Assembly (NCBI RefSeq): GCF_015712165.1
Contig: NZ_JADPZX010000001.1
Location: 5,468,001-5,532,000 of the forward strand
DNA length: 64,000 bases
Source of the DNA: Streptomyces spinoverrucosus
GTDB lineage: Bacteria > Actinomycetota > Actinomycetes > Streptomycetales > Streptomycetaceae
Direction: 5' to 3'
Within the stretch, counting starts at the first letter, position 1; the number at the start of each line of letters is the position of its first letter. Below are positions 17,293 through 26,247 of this stretch, in pieces. The notes beneath the pieces were generated by a model. The model did no database searches, was not told where the DNA came from, and worked only from the letters and a program-made list of their open reading frames with translations. The position numbers and the translations under genes are program-made.

Positions 17293-17997
17293 ATGGCAAG
17301 TGTGCTCGTGGTCGAGGACGACCAGTTCGTACGCTCGGCGCTCATCCGGCATCTGACCGACGCCTCGCACACCGTGCGCAGCGTCGGTACGGCACTGGAG
17401 GCGCTGCGCGAGGTCGCCCATTTCCGCTTCGACGTGGTCATCCTGGACCTCGGCCTGCCCGACCTGGACGGGTCCGAGGCTCTGAAGATGCTGCGCGGCA
17501 TCACGGACGTACCGGTGATCATCGCCACCGCCCGGGACGACGAGGCGGAGGTAGTGCGGCTGTTGAACGCCGGTGCGGACGACTATCTGACCAAGCCGTT
17601 CTCCGTAGAGCACCTCTCCGCCCGGATCGCCGCGGTCCTGCGCCGCTCCCGCGCGGCCGCGGGCGAGGCTCCGCCGTCCCCGGTGCTCCGGGTCGGCGGA
17701 CTGACGGTGGACCCGCTGCGGCGCCAGGCCGAGCTGGACGGCGTACGACTGGACCTCACCCGGCGCGAGTTCGACCTGCTGGCCTTCCTGGCCGGGCGGC
17801 CCGGAGTCGTCGTCTCGCGCCGGGAGCTGCTCGCCGAGGTGTGGCAGCAGTCGTACGGCGACGACCAGACCATCGACGTCCATCTGTCCTGGCTGCGACG
17901 GAAACTGGGCGAAACGGCCGCCCGGCCGCGCTATCTGCACACCCTGCGCGGTGTCGGTGTGAAGCTGGAGCCGCCGGGAGCGGAGGCGCGGCCATGA
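17293..17997 (+). CDS. OmpR-family response regulator
   Basis: This 234-aa protein has a receiver domain with VEDD acidic pocket, phospho-acceptor Asp52 in VVILDLGLPDLDG, and the Lys in DDYLTKPFS, joined to a winged-helix DNA-binding domain ending in IDVHLSWLRRKLGE and YLHTLRGVGVKLE. It overlaps the downstream kinase gene by 4 bp (ATGA at 17994-17997), so the two form a translationally coupled pair. The regulon is not evident; the secreted GH18 gene lies directly after the kinase. Confidence 0.93.
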   Translation: MASVLVVEDDQFVRSALIRHLTDASHTVRSVGTALEALREVAHFRFDVVILDLGLPDLDGSEALKMLRGITDVPVIIATARDDEAEVVRLLNAGADDYLTKPFSVEHLSARIAAVLRRSRAAAGEAPPSPVLRVGGLTVDPLRRQAELDGVRLDLTRREFDLLAFLAGRPGVVVSRRELLAEVWQQSYGDDQTIDVHLSWLRRKLGETAARPRYLHTLRGVGVKLEPPGAEARP

Positions 17998-19403
17998 GGT
18001 GGGCACTGGTCAAGGTCTCGCTGGCGGTCACCGCCATGGTCGTGGTCGCCTTCGCGGTGCCGCTCGGTCTGGTCATCAAGGAGATGGCCCGCGACCGCGC
18101 GTTCTCCGACGCCGAGCGGGACGCGGCGGAGATCGCCCCCGCGCTGTCCATCACCACCGACCGGGCCCAGCTCGAACGCGCGATCGCCGCCGCGGGTTCC
18201 GGCGACGGGATGGCCCTGCACATACCGGGCGACGAGGGCACTGAGGCCGTCGGCATCGGGCGGCAGCGCGCCGCCGACGCGGACATCGAGGCCACCCGGG
18301 AGTTGGGCCGCGCCTCCACGGCCGAGGCGCCGGGCGGTTCGGCCCTGCTCCAGCCGGTGGCGCTGAGCTCGGGCCAGTTCGCCGTCGTCGAGGTGTTCAT
18401 CCCCGACACGGCGGTCGCCAAGGGCGTGGGTACGGCGTGGGCGGTGCTGGCCGGGGTCGGGCTCGCGTTGATCGTCGGGTCGGTCGCGGTCGCGGACCGG
18501 TTGGGCGCGCGGATGGTGCGGCCGGCGCAGCGGCTGGTCGAGGGCGCGCGGGAGCTGGGCGACGGCAGGCTGGGCGCCCGGGTGCCCGAGGAGGGGCCGC
18601 GGGAACTGCGGCTGGCGGCGGTCGCGTTCAACTCGATGGCCGACCAGGTCGTCCAGCTCCTCGCGAACGAGCGGGAGTTGGCGGCGGACCTGTCGCACCG
18701 GCTGCGGACACCGTTGACGGTGCTGCGGCTGAACGCCGCCTCGCTCGGGGACGGTCCCGCCGCCGAGCAGACCCGGACCGCGGTGGCCCAGCTGGAGCGT
18801 GAGGTCGACACGATCATCCGGACCGCCCGGGAGGCCAAGCCGCAGACCGCGGCGGCCGGTCCCGGCGCCGGCTGCGACGCGGCGGAGGTGGTGCGGGAGC
18901 GGATGGAGTTCTGGTCGGCGCTGGCCGAGGACGAGGGCCGCAAGGTGCGGATGGCCGGCGTGGAGCGGCCGGTACGCATACCCGTGGCGCGCGCCGACCT
19001 GGCCGCCGCGCTCGACGCGCTGCTCGGGAACGTCTTCCGGCACACCCCCGAGGGCACCGCCTTCGCGGTCGATGTGCACAACGGCGAGGACGCGGTGATC
19101 GTGCTCGTCTCCGACGCGGGGCCCGGCATACCCGACCCCGAGGCGGCGATGGCGCGCGGCCGGGGTTCCGGCAGCGACGGCTCGACCGGGCTCGGGCTGG
19201 ACATCGTGCGGCGGCTCGCGGAGTCGACGGGCGGCGACGTGCGGATCGGTTCGTCGGTACTGGGCGGCACGGAGGTGCGGATCTGGATCCAGCTGGACGG
19301 GCGCGAGCGGCCGCCCGGGCGGCGCAGCCACCGCGGGTCCGTCAGACGCCGCAGACCGGGCAGATCGAGCACGAGCTTTAACCGCCCCAGATCCCTTCCT
19401 TAA
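17994..19403 (+). CDS. Sensor histidine kinase
   Basis: The 469-aa protein has an N-terminal transmembrane helix (LVKVSLAVTAMVVVAFAVPL), a short extracytoplasmic region of about 110 residues, a second helix (AWAVLAGVGLALIVGSVAVA), a HAMP linker (RPAQRLVEGARELGDGRLGA), the DHp domain with LSHRLRTPLTVLR phospho-His, and a HATPase domain with N-box LGNVFRHTPEGT, DAGPGIPD and GSTGLGLDIVRRLA. The signal sensed is unknown. It is the partner of the preceding response regulator. Confidence 0.92.
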   Translation: MRWALVKVSLAVTAMVVVAFAVPLGLVIKEMARDRAFSDAERDAAEIAPALSITTDRAQLERAIAAAGSGDGMALHIPGDEGTEAVGIGRQRAADADIEATRELGRASTAEAPGGSALLQPVALSSGQFAVVEVFIPDTAVAKGVGTAWAVLAGVGLALIVGSVAVADRLGARMVRPAQRLVEGARELGDGRLGARVPEEGPRELRLAAVAFNSMADQVVQLLANERELAADLSHRLRTPLTVLRLNAASLGDGPAAEQTRTAVAQLEREVDTIIRTAREAKPQTAAAGPGAGCDAAEVVRERMEFWSALAEDEGRKVRMAGVERPVRIPVARADLAAALDALLGNVFRHTPEGTAFAVDVHNGEDAVIVLVSDAGPGIPDPEAAMARGRGSGSDGSTGLGLDIVRRLAESTGGDVRIGSSVLGGTEVRIWIQLDGRERPPGRRSHRGSVRRRRPGRSSTSFNRPRSLP

Positions 19404-19512
19404 GCGCACCATAAGATCCCCAACGCCGGTCTGGATCAGGCGTTTTGCCCGATTCCGGCTCGCTAGCGTGCTGCCGCAGTCCACCCCCGTGAGCAGCGAA
19501 GGCAGGCACGTG

Positions 19513-20979
19513 ATGAGCACGCACCGGCGCAGGATCAGTGGCAGGAACAAGGCGATCGGCGGCGTGGTCGCCGCGGCCGTGGCCGGCGGTGGCGCGTTCC
19601 TGTTCACCGGCACCGCGCAGGCGGCCGGGATCGGCGCGGCGTACACCAAGACCAGCGACTGGTCGACCGGGTACACCGGGCAGTACGTCGTCACCAACAA
19701 CAGCGGTCGGGCGAAGGCCGACTGGACGCTGGAGTTCGACCTCCCGTCGGGTGCGAGGCTCAGCTCGCTGTGGAACGGCGAGTCGAGCGTGCGTGGGCAG
19801 CACGTCACCGTGCGGCCGCCGTCCTGGGACAAGGACGGCCTGGCGCCCGGCGAGTCGGTGACCGTCGGCTTCGTCGTCAACGGCTCGGCCGACCCGACCG
19901 GTTGCCTGATCGACGACGCGAAGTGCTCGACGGACGACTCCGCGACCCCGCAGCCGACGGGCCGCCCGACCGGCACCCCGACCCCCACCCCGACCCCGAC
20001 GGCCACGCCGTCCCAGAAGCCCACGGCGACCCCGACCCCGACCCCGACCCCCACCCCGTCCCAGAGCACCGGCACCGGCACGGCCACCACCGCCGGCTTC
20101 GCCCCGTACGTCGACACCTCCCTCTACCCGGCCTTCGACCTCGTCGCCGCCGCCGACGCGACCGGCGTGAAGGACTACAACCTCGCCTTCGTCACCGACG
20201 GCGGCGGCTGTACGCCGAAGTGGGGCGGGGTGACCGACCTGGCGAGCGACGCCGTGACCCAGCAGATAGGCGCCCTGCGGGCCAAGGGCGGCGACGTCCG
20301 GGTGTCCTTCGGCGGCGCCGCCGGCAGCGAGCTGGCCACGGCGTGCTCGTCGGCGGACGCGCTGGCGGCGGCGTACGGGAAGGTCGTCGACGCCTACGAC
20401 CTCACCAAGGTCGACTTCGACGTCGAGGGCGGCGCGCTGCCCAACACCGCGGCCAACACCCGCCGCGCCCAGGCCATCGCCGAGCTCCAGCGGCAGCACC
20501 CCGACCTGGACGTCTCCTTCACCCTCCCGGTCATGCCCGAGGGCCTCACACAGGACGGCGTGAACCTGCTGGCCGACGCCAAGAAGAACGGCGTCGACAT
20601 CAACACCGTCAACATCATGGCGATGGACTACGGCCCGGCGTACAGCGGCGACATGGGCACCTACGCCGAGCAGGCCGCCACCGCCACCCAGGCCCAGATC
20701 AAGAGCGTGCTCGGCCTGTCCGACAGCGCGGCCTGGAAGACGGTCGCCGTCACCCCGATGATCGGCGTCAACGACGTCGTCACCGAGGTCTTCAAGGTCG
20801 AGGACGCCACGCAGCTCGTGAACTTCGCCAAGGCCAAGGGCCTCGGCTGGCTCTCCATGTGGTCCGGCACCCGCGACAAGGCGTGCCCGGGCGGCCCGAA
20901 GCCCGCGGCCGACCCGACGTGTTCATCGATCGACCAGCAGCCGTCCGCCTTCAGCAAGGCATTCGCCGCATACAAGTAG
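19513..20979 (+). CDS. Secreted CBM2 - Pro/Thr linker - GH18 chitinase-like glycosidase
   Basis: The ATG at 19513 (GTG at 19510 is an alternative) gives 488 aa. Residues 1-38 form a signal peptide (basic start, then GGVVAAAVAGGGAFLFTG, cut near AQAA). A family-2 carbohydrate-binding domain follows (TKTSDWSTGYTGQYVVTNNS to GFVVNGSADPTG), then a linker rich in PTPTPTPT, then a GH18 barrel with the catalytic DxDxE-type motif KVDFDVEGG and MAMDYGPAY. It should cleave chitin or related beta-1,4 GlcNAc polymers outside the cell. The first acidic residue of the usual DxxDxDxE motif is absent, so activity is likely but not certain. Confidence 0.85.
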   Translation: MSTHRRRISGRNKAIGGVVAAAVAGGGAFLFTGTAQAAGIGAAYTKTSDWSTGYTGQYVVTNNSGRAKADWTLEFDLPSGARLSSLWNGESSVRGQHVTVRPPSWDKDGLAPGESVTVGFVVNGSADPTGCLIDDAKCSTDDSATPQPTGRPTGTPTPTPTPTATPSQKPTATPTPTPTPTPSQSTGTGTATTAGFAPYVDTSLYPAFDLVAAADATGVKDYNLAFVTDGGGCTPKWGGVTDLASDAVTQQIGALRAKGGDVRVSFGGAAGSELATACSSADALAAAYGKVVDAYDLTKVDFDVEGGALPNTAANTRRAQAIAELQRQHPDLDVSFTLPVMPEGLTQDGVNLLADAKKNGVDINTVNIMAMDYGPAYSGDMGTYAEQAATATQAQIKSVLGLSDSAAWKTVAVTPMIGVNDVVTEVFKVEDATQLVNFAKAKGLGWLSMWSGTRDKACPGGPKPAADPTCSSIDQQPSAFSKAFAAYK

Positions 20980-21003
20980 ATCGGCGGACGGCTGACGCAC
21001 GTC

Positions 21004-21064
21004 AGGGGCGCGGGGCCGTATTCGATGTGCGGCTCCGCCGCGTGGGCGCGACAAGCCACACCCA
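21004..21064 (+). repeat. Dispersed intergenic repeat, copy A
   Basis: Sequence aggggcgcggggc, a short spacer, tgcggctccgccgcgtggg and cgcgac.agccac follows the GH18 stop. The same consensus recurs at 57397-57454 (same strand) and, inverted, at 44754-44809 and in shortened form at 51215-51249. GCGGC-tcc-GCCGC within it can form a hairpin. Confidence 0.85.
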
Positions 21065-21101
21065 ACCCGCACACCGCACAGATCCCCGCCCCCCCACACA
21101 G

Positions 21102-22529
21102 CTACTCGGCCCCAACCTCCGGCAACACCCCGGTCCGCGCCGCCTCGCCATACCACCGCGCACTGGACTTCGGCGTCCGCTCCAACGTCGCGTAGTCCAC
21201 GTACACCGCGCCGAACCGCTTGCCGTAGCCGTACGCCCACTCGAAGTTGTCCATCAGGGACCACAGGTAGTAGCCCCGGACATCGGCGCCGTCCGTGATG
21301 GCCTGGCGGACCGCCGACAGGTGGCCGTGCAGGTAGGCGATGCGCTCGGGGTCGTGGACGCGGCCGTCGGGGTCGGGTTTGTCGTCGTAGGCGGCGCCGT
21401 TTTCGGTGACGTAGAGCGGCAGGCCCGGCGCCTCCCGCGTGTACCGCATGATCAGCTCGTGCAGGCCGGACGGGTCGATGGTCCAGCCCATCTCTGTGCG
21501 CTCGCCCGCCGTCTGGTGGAACGCCACGTCGTCCGCGCCCGGCCAGGGGGAGTGGTCGCTGGCGCCGTGGCCGTCGGCGCGCGGGCCCTTCACCTCGGTC
21601 CGCGCCGCCGAAACCAGCGTCGGGGTGTAGTAGTTGAGGCCCAGCGCGTTCAGCGGCTGGTTGATGGTGCCCAGGTCGCCGTCCATGACGTACGACCAGT
21701 CGGTCACCGTTGCCGTCGCGGCAAGCAGCGTCTCCGGGTAGGCGCCGTGCAGCATCGGGCCGTGGAAGACGCCGTTGGCCAGGTCGTCGATCTTGCGGAC
21801 CGCCACCAGGTCGGCCGGGTCCTGTGAAGCGGGCCGGACCACCGACGAGTTGAGGGACACCGCGATCGAGTTGCGGGAAGGCATCACCGACCTCAGGGCC
21901 GACGTGCCCAACCCGTGCGCCAGGTTCAGGTGATGGGCCGCCCGCAGCGAGGCAGCCGGTTCCGTACGGCCGGGAGCGTGCACCCCGGAGCCGTAGCCCA
22001 GAAATGCGCTGCACCACGGCTCGTTGAGCGTGATCCACTGCTCCACCCGGTCGCCCAGCGCCTCGCCGACGATCTGCGCGTACTCGGCGAACCGGAACGC
22101 CGTGTCCCGCTCGGGCCAGCCGCCCGCGTCCTCCAGCTCCTGCGGCAGGTCCCAGTGGTACAGCGTGAGCGCCGGCTTGATCCCGGCGTTCAGCAGCTCG
22201 TCGACAAGGCGCCGGTAGAAGTCCAGGCCGACCTGGACGGCGGGCCCCCGGCCGGTCGGCTGCACCCGGGACCAGGAGACCGAGAAGCGGTACGCCGTCA
22301 GGCCCAGCTCGGCCATCAGCGCCACGTCCTCGCGGAAGCGGTGGTAGTGGTCGACAGCGATGTCACCGGTCTCGCCGGCGGCCGTCCTGCCCGGCGTATG
22401 GCTGAAGGTGTCCCAGATGGACGGGGTACGGCCGCCCTCCCGCACCGCGCCCTCGATCTGGTAGGCGGAGGTGGCCGCGCCCCAGAGGAAGGCGGGAGGG
22501 AAGGACACCGACGATTCGGGTTCAGGCAT
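21102..22529 (-). CDS. bglC: GH1 beta-glucosidase (cellobiose hydrolysis)
   Basis: The 475-aa protein is a full-length GH1 enzyme: N-terminal [15 protein letters not shown], acid/base Glu in WITLNEPW, nucleophile Glu in [12 protein letters not shown], and the aglycone-site region [22 protein letters not shown]. No signal peptide is present, so it works in the cytosol on cellobiose and cello-oligosaccharides delivered by the CebEFG transporter. It lies 111 bp downstream of cebG on the same strand and has its own CebR-like box over the start codon, matching known Streptomyces ceb loci. Confidence 0.95.
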   Translation of the reverse strand: MPEPESSVSFPPAFLWGAATSAYQIEGAVREGGRTPSIWDTFSHTPGRTAAGETGDIAVDHYHRFREDVALMAELGLTAYRFSVSWSRVQPTGRGPAVQVGLDFYRRLVDELLNAGIKPALTLYHWDLPQELEDAGGWPERDTAFRFAEYAQIVGEALGDRVEQWITLNEPWCSAFLGYGSGVHAPGRTEPAASLRAAHHLNLAHGLGTSALRSVMPSRNSIAVSLNSSVVRPASQDPADLVAVRKIDDLANGVFHGPMLHGAYPETLLAATATVTDWSYVMDGDLGTINQPLNALGLNYYTPTLVSAARTEVKGPRADGHGASDHSPWPGADDVAFHQTAGERTEMGWTIDPSGLHELIMRYTREAPGLPLYVTENGAAYDDKPDPDGRVHDPERIAYLHGHLSAVRQAITDGADVRGYYLWSLMDNFEWAYGYGKRFGAVYVDYATLERTPKSSARWYGEAARTGVLPEVGAE

Positions 22530-22542
22530 GGAAGCGCTCCCA
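22529..22542 (-). promoter_or_regulatory. CebR-like operator overlapping bglC start
   Basis: TGGAAGCGCTCCCA differs by one base from the CebR consensus TGGGAGCGCTCCCA. It overlaps the first base of the bglC ATG. CebR binding here would block transcription or translation start of bglC in the absence of cellobiose. Confidence 0.8.
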
Positions 22543-22640
22543 TTGAGGTCGTGGAGACCGACGAAGAGATCAGGAGATGGGGGAGGGGAGGAGGAGAGGG
22601 GCCGAGGCGGCGGTGACCCGGCCCCCTGGGTGAGCGGGCG

Positions 22641-23546
22641 TCAGCCCTTGACCGCGCCCTGCATGATGCCGCCGACGATCTGCTTGCCGAAGATCGCGAA
22701 GACCAGCAGCAGCGGTAGCGTGCCGAGCAGCGCACCGGCCATGATCAGGGACTGGTCGGGGGTGTAACCGCGCCCCAGACCCGCGACCGCCACCTGGACG
22801 GTCGGGTTGCCGGTCTGGGTCAGCACCAGGAACGGCCACAGGAAGTCGTTCCAGGTCTGGACGAACATCAGCATGCCGAGCACCGCCATCGCGGGCCGGG
22901 CCGCCGGGAACACGATGTGCCACACCACGCGCCAGCTGCTCGCACCGTCCACCCGCGCCGCCTCGATCAGTTCGTCGGGCAGCGCCTGCAACAGGTACTG
23001 GCGCATGAAGAAGACGCCGAACGCGCTCACGATCGACGGCAGGATCACCGCCTGGAGCTGGTCGGTCCAGTCCAGCTCGGCGACCATCATGTACAGCGGG
23101 ATCACGCTGAGCTGCGGCGGCACCATCATCGTGCCGATGACGATCAGCATCAGCGCGTTACGGCCCTTGAACCGCAGCTTGGCGAAGGCGAACCCGGCGA
23201 TCGTCGACAGGACCACGATGGTGACCGCCGAGATCCCGGCCACGATGGTGGTGTTGAGGAAGGCCTCGCCCAGGTTGGCGTCCTTCCAGGCGATCTCCAG
23301 GTTGTCCATCAGGTTCGAGCCGAACCAGAACGGCGGCGGCGTCTCGGCCAGCCGCTGGTTGTCGCGGGACGCGGCGATCGCCGTCCACACCAGCGGGAAC
23401 AGCGAGCCGATGGTGAACAGGGCGAGGATCCCGTACGCGACGGGCCCGGCGTGCAGGGTGCCGCCGGCGCGCGCGGCCTTGGGACGGCGTACGCGCCCCT
23501 TGGGGGCCTGCGCCTCCCGGTCCACCTCGGTCAGTGTCGTCGTCAC
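22641..23546 (-). CDS. cebG: Cellobiose/cellotriose ABC transporter permease CebG
   Basis: The 301-aa protein is a MalG-type inner-membrane permease with six predicted helices and the EAA loop EAARVDGASSWRVVWHIVFP contacting the ATPase. Together with CebF it forms the channel for cello-oligosaccharides; the ATPase (MsiK) is encoded elsewhere, as is normal for this system. It follows cebF by 11 bp. The first 30 residues are cytoplasmic and charged. Confidence 0.93.
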   Translation of the reverse strand: MTTTLTEVDREAQAPKGRVRRPKAARAGGTLHAGPVAYGILALFTIGSLFPLVWTAIAASRDNQRLAETPPPFWFGSNLMDNLEIAWKDANLGEAFLNTTIVAGISAVTIVVLSTIAGFAFAKLRFKGRNALMLIVIGTMMVPPQLSVIPLYMMVAELDWTDQLQAVILPSIVSAFGVFFMRQYLLQALPDELIEAARVDGASSWRVVWHIVFPAARPAMAVLGMLMFVQTWNDFLWPFLVLTQTGNPTVQVAVAGLGRGYTPDQSLIMAGALLGTLPLLLVFAIFGKQIVGGIMQGAVKG

Positions 23547-23557
23547 GGCCGGTCTCC

Positions 23558-24577
23558 TTAACTACTGGCGCGCAGCCGGCGCGAGATGACGTAGTTGACG
23601 ATCCCGATCACGATGAGGATCAGGAACATCGTCCAGGCGATGGCGGAGGCGCGGCCCAGGTGCTGGTTGACCCAGCCCTGCTCGTACAGATACAGGCCGA
23701 GCGTCTGGAACTGGTGCTGGGACCCGCCCGAGGCGCCCTTGTTCGCGTCGAACAGCAGCGGTTCACCGAACAGCTGCGAGGCGCCGATGGTGGACACGAC
23801 GACGGTGAACAGGATCGTCGGCCGCAGCGACGGCAGCGTCACATGGACGAACTGCTGCCAGCGGTTGGCCCCGTCCAGCGCCGCCGACTCGTACAGGTCC
23901 TGCGGGATCGCCTGCATCGCGGCCAGGTAGATCAGCGCGTTGTAGCCGGTCCAGCGCCAGATGACGATCACCGACACCGCGATCTGCGAGGGCCACTTGT
24001 CGTTCTGCCAGTCGATGTTGTCTACGCCGACGGCCCCCAGCGCCCAGTTGATCATGCCGTAGTCGCGGCCGAAGAGCAGCACGAAGACCAGCGAGGCGGC
24101 GGCGATCGAGGTGGCGTACGGGGCCAGCATCACGACCCGGTAGAAGGTCGAGGCGCGCAGCTTGTAGTTGAGGATGTGGGCCAGGCCCAGCGCCATCAGC
24201 AGCTGCGGGACGGTGGAGATGATGCCGATGGTGAGCGTGTTGCGGGCCGCGTTCCAGAAGAAGTCATCGTCGAAGATCCGGGTGTAGTTGCGCAGGCCCA
24301 CCCAGTTCATGTCGGTGGGCGCGGTCAGCTCCACCTGGTGCAGCGAGGCCCACCCCGTGTAGACCAGCGGGAACAGCCCGAAGGCCAGGAACAGCAGGAA
24401 GAACGGCGAGACGAAGGCGTACGGGCTGAAGCGCATGTCCCGCTGCCAGCGGCGGGACAGCCGGGCCCGGCGCCGCCGCTCCTTGTCGGAGACCGGCGCG
24501 CCGGCCGACGGGCGGGCCGGGGCCGCGCCCCCCTCCTTGGCGGGGGACGCGGCGGCGGTGTCGTGCCCAGTGGTCAT
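23558..24577 (-). CDS. cebF: Cellobiose/cellotriose ABC transporter permease CebF
   Basis: This MalF-type permease has about 339 aa from the ATG at 24577; an in-frame GTG at 24586 that overlaps the cebE stop as GTGA is an equally possible start. After an Ala/Pro-rich and Arg-rich cytoplasmic N-terminus there are six hydrophobic helices (first one AFVSPFFLLFLAFGLFPLVY) and the EAA loop YESAALDGANRWQQFVHVTLP. It pairs with CebG and receives substrate from the lipoprotein CebE. Confidence 0.93.
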   Translation of the reverse strand: MTTGHDTAAASPAKEGGAAPARPSAGAPVSDKERRRRARLSRRWQRDMRFSPYAFVSPFFLLFLAFGLFPLVYTGWASLHQVELTAPTDMNWVGLRNYTRIFDDDFFWNAARNTLTIGIISTVPQLLMALGLAHILNYKLRASTFYRVVMLAPYATSIAAASLVFVLLFGRDYGMINWALGAVGVDNIDWQNDKWPSQIAVSVIVIWRWTGYNALIYLAAMQAIPQDLYESAALDGANRWQQFVHVTLPSLRPTILFTVVVSTIGASQLFGEPLLFDANKGASGGSQHQFQTLGLYLYEQGWVNQHLGRASAIAWTMFLILIVIGIVNYVISRRLRASS

Positions 24578-24582
24578 ACGGG

Positions 24583-25887
24583 TCACTGGTCCAGGTTGTT
24601 GTCGATGGTCTTCACGGCCGTGTCCCAGGCCTCCTTGGCGGACTTGCCCTGGGCGACCAGGATCACGCCGTTGTCGGTCAGACCCTGCTGGATGATCTGG
24701 TCCTTGGGGCCGATCACCTGGACCGGGGCGCTCTTGGCGGCCTCGGCGAAGATCTCGCCGATCGGGGCGTCACCGGTCATCTCGTTCTTGGCGCTCTTGA
24801 CCTCGTCCATCTCGTACGCGGGCGGCGTGCTCGGGAAGTTGCCCTGCACCTTGAACAGCTTGGCCTGCTGCTCCGGCGCGGTCAGCCAGGCGGCCAGCTT
24901 CGCCGCCTCCTCGACGTTCTTGCCGGACTTGGGCACGGCCAGGAAGGAGCCGCCCCAGTTGCCGGACTTGGGAGCCGCGGCCACGTCCCACTTGCCGGCC
25001 GCCTCCGGCTTCGACTTGCCCTTGATGTAGCCGAGCATCCACGGCGGGCAGGAGATCGCGGCGAACTTGCTGTTGGCGATGGTGGTGTCCCAGGCGGGCT
25101 GGAACTGCGTCTGGTTGCCGACCAGTCCGTCCTCGGCGGCCGCCGCGGTCAGGTCGAAGGCGGCCTTCACGGCCGGGTTGGTCTTGTAGACGACCTCGCC
25201 GGAGGAGTCGTAGAACCGCTCGGTCTCACTGCTGAGGATGGCCTGGACCAGACCGCCGGGCGAGTCCATGAAGGTGGTCCCCGAGGGCGCCTTCTCCTGG
25301 TAGTCGCGGCCGACGTCGACGAACTTCTCCCAGTCGCCCGCCCACAGCTTGGCCACTTCCTCACGGTCGGTGGGCAGCCCGGCCTTCTCGAACAGGTCCT
25401 TGCGGTAGCAGATGGCCATCGGGCCGACGTCGGTGCCGAGGCCGATCGTCTGGCCGTCGGGAGTGGCGGCCTGCTTCCACTTCCACTCCAGGTAGTCGCT
25501 CTCCTTGCCGTACTTCGACAGGTCGACGAGCTTGGTGCCCTGGGTCTGTGCCACCTCGGCGATGTTGCCGACTTCGACGGCCTGGATGTCCATCAGGCCG
25601 CTGTTGGTGGTGAGGTGGTTGACGAGCGCGGGGTAGTAGTTCTCGTTGCGCTCGGTGACGTTCTCCTTGATGGTGATGTCGGGGTTGAGCTTCATGTACT
25701 CGTCGTAGAGGCCGGCTTCCTTGAAGCCCATCGTCCCGAAGAGCCCCAGGGTGATCGTGGTCTTGCCCTCGCCGCCGCCGGACGAGCCGGAGCCGCCCTC
25801 GTCGCCGCCGTCGTCGGCACAGCCGGCCAGCAGCCCGGCGCCCAGCGTCGCGATGGCCGCGAGGACCACCGACTTACGTGCTCGCAT
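24583..25887 (-). CDS. cebE: Cellobiose/cellotriose-binding lipoprotein CebE
   Basis: The ATG at 25887 has AGGAGG 6 bp upstream and gives 434 aa. Residues 1-22 are a lipoprotein signal with lipobox LLAGC (Cys23), followed by a Gly/Ser-rich spacer and a family-1 extracellular solute-binding domain (TTITLGLFGTMGFKEAG onward). It captures cellobiose and cellotriose at the cell surface for CebFG. It is the first gene of the cebEFG operon and is divergent from cebR, with a perfect CebR box upstream. Confidence 0.95.
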   Translation of the reverse strand: MRARKSVVLAAIATLGAGLLAGCADDGGDEGGSGSSGGGEGKTTITLGLFGTMGFKEAGLYDEYMKLNPDITIKENVTERNENYYPALVNHLTTNSGLMDIQAVEVGNIAEVAQTQGTKLVDLSKYGKESDYLEWKWKQAATPDGQTIGLGTDVGPMAICYRKDLFEKAGLPTDREEVAKLWAGDWEKFVDVGRDYQEKAPSGTTFMDSPGGLVQAILSSETERFYDSSGEVVYKTNPAVKAAFDLTAAAAEDGLVGNQTQFQPAWDTTIANSKFAAISCPPWMLGYIKGKSKPEAAGKWDVAAAPKSGNWGGSFLAVPKSGKNVEEAAKLAAWLTAPEQQAKLFKVQGNFPSTPPAYEMDEVKSAKNEMTGDAPIGEIFAEAAKSAPVQVIGPKDQIIQQGLTDNGVILVAQGKSAKEAWDTAVKTIDNNLDQ

Positions 25888-26004
25888 TGCGTCCTCCTGT
25901 TGCCCTGACGTGCCGACCCCCCGGCCAACTGCATGGTTGGGCCCGTAAGTTACTCGCTGCGGCTCGGGCGGGGAACGTGCGGGTTGTGTATGTGTCAGGT
26001 ACTG

Positions 26005-26018
26005 TGGGAGCGCTCCCA
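26005..26018 (-). promoter_or_regulatory. CebR operator (perfect palindrome) upstream of cebE
   Basis: TGGGAGCGCTCCCA is an exact match to the 14-bp CebR box and lies 118 bp upstream of the cebE start in the 360-bp cebE-cebR spacer. The same spacer has a GGAGGGG/CCCCTCC hairpin at 26140-26160, about 90 bp ahead of cebR, of unknown role. Confidence 0.92.
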
Positions 26019-26247
26019 CCAGTGATGTGTTGAAGGGTCGTCGGTTCCCGCGGGGGTGTCAAGGGAGCGGACAGCGGGAGATGTGTTCAGTTATCGGGCT
26101 GTTAACTGGAACCAGAGAGTCCGGGACGGGCGCCCCGCGGGAGGGGTTTTCGGCCCCTCCGGGGCCCGATCCGGCGATCGTCACCCCAGCACATGGGGCT
26201 GTTAGATTCCAGGCCAGCGTGATGAACGTCGGCGGAAGGCGGAGCCC

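Noticed and set aside
19396..19512. Chitinase-type direct-repeat operator upstream of the GH18 gene
   Set aside because: I looked for the paired TGGTC-type repeats known from chitinase promoters but found only a single weak partial match.
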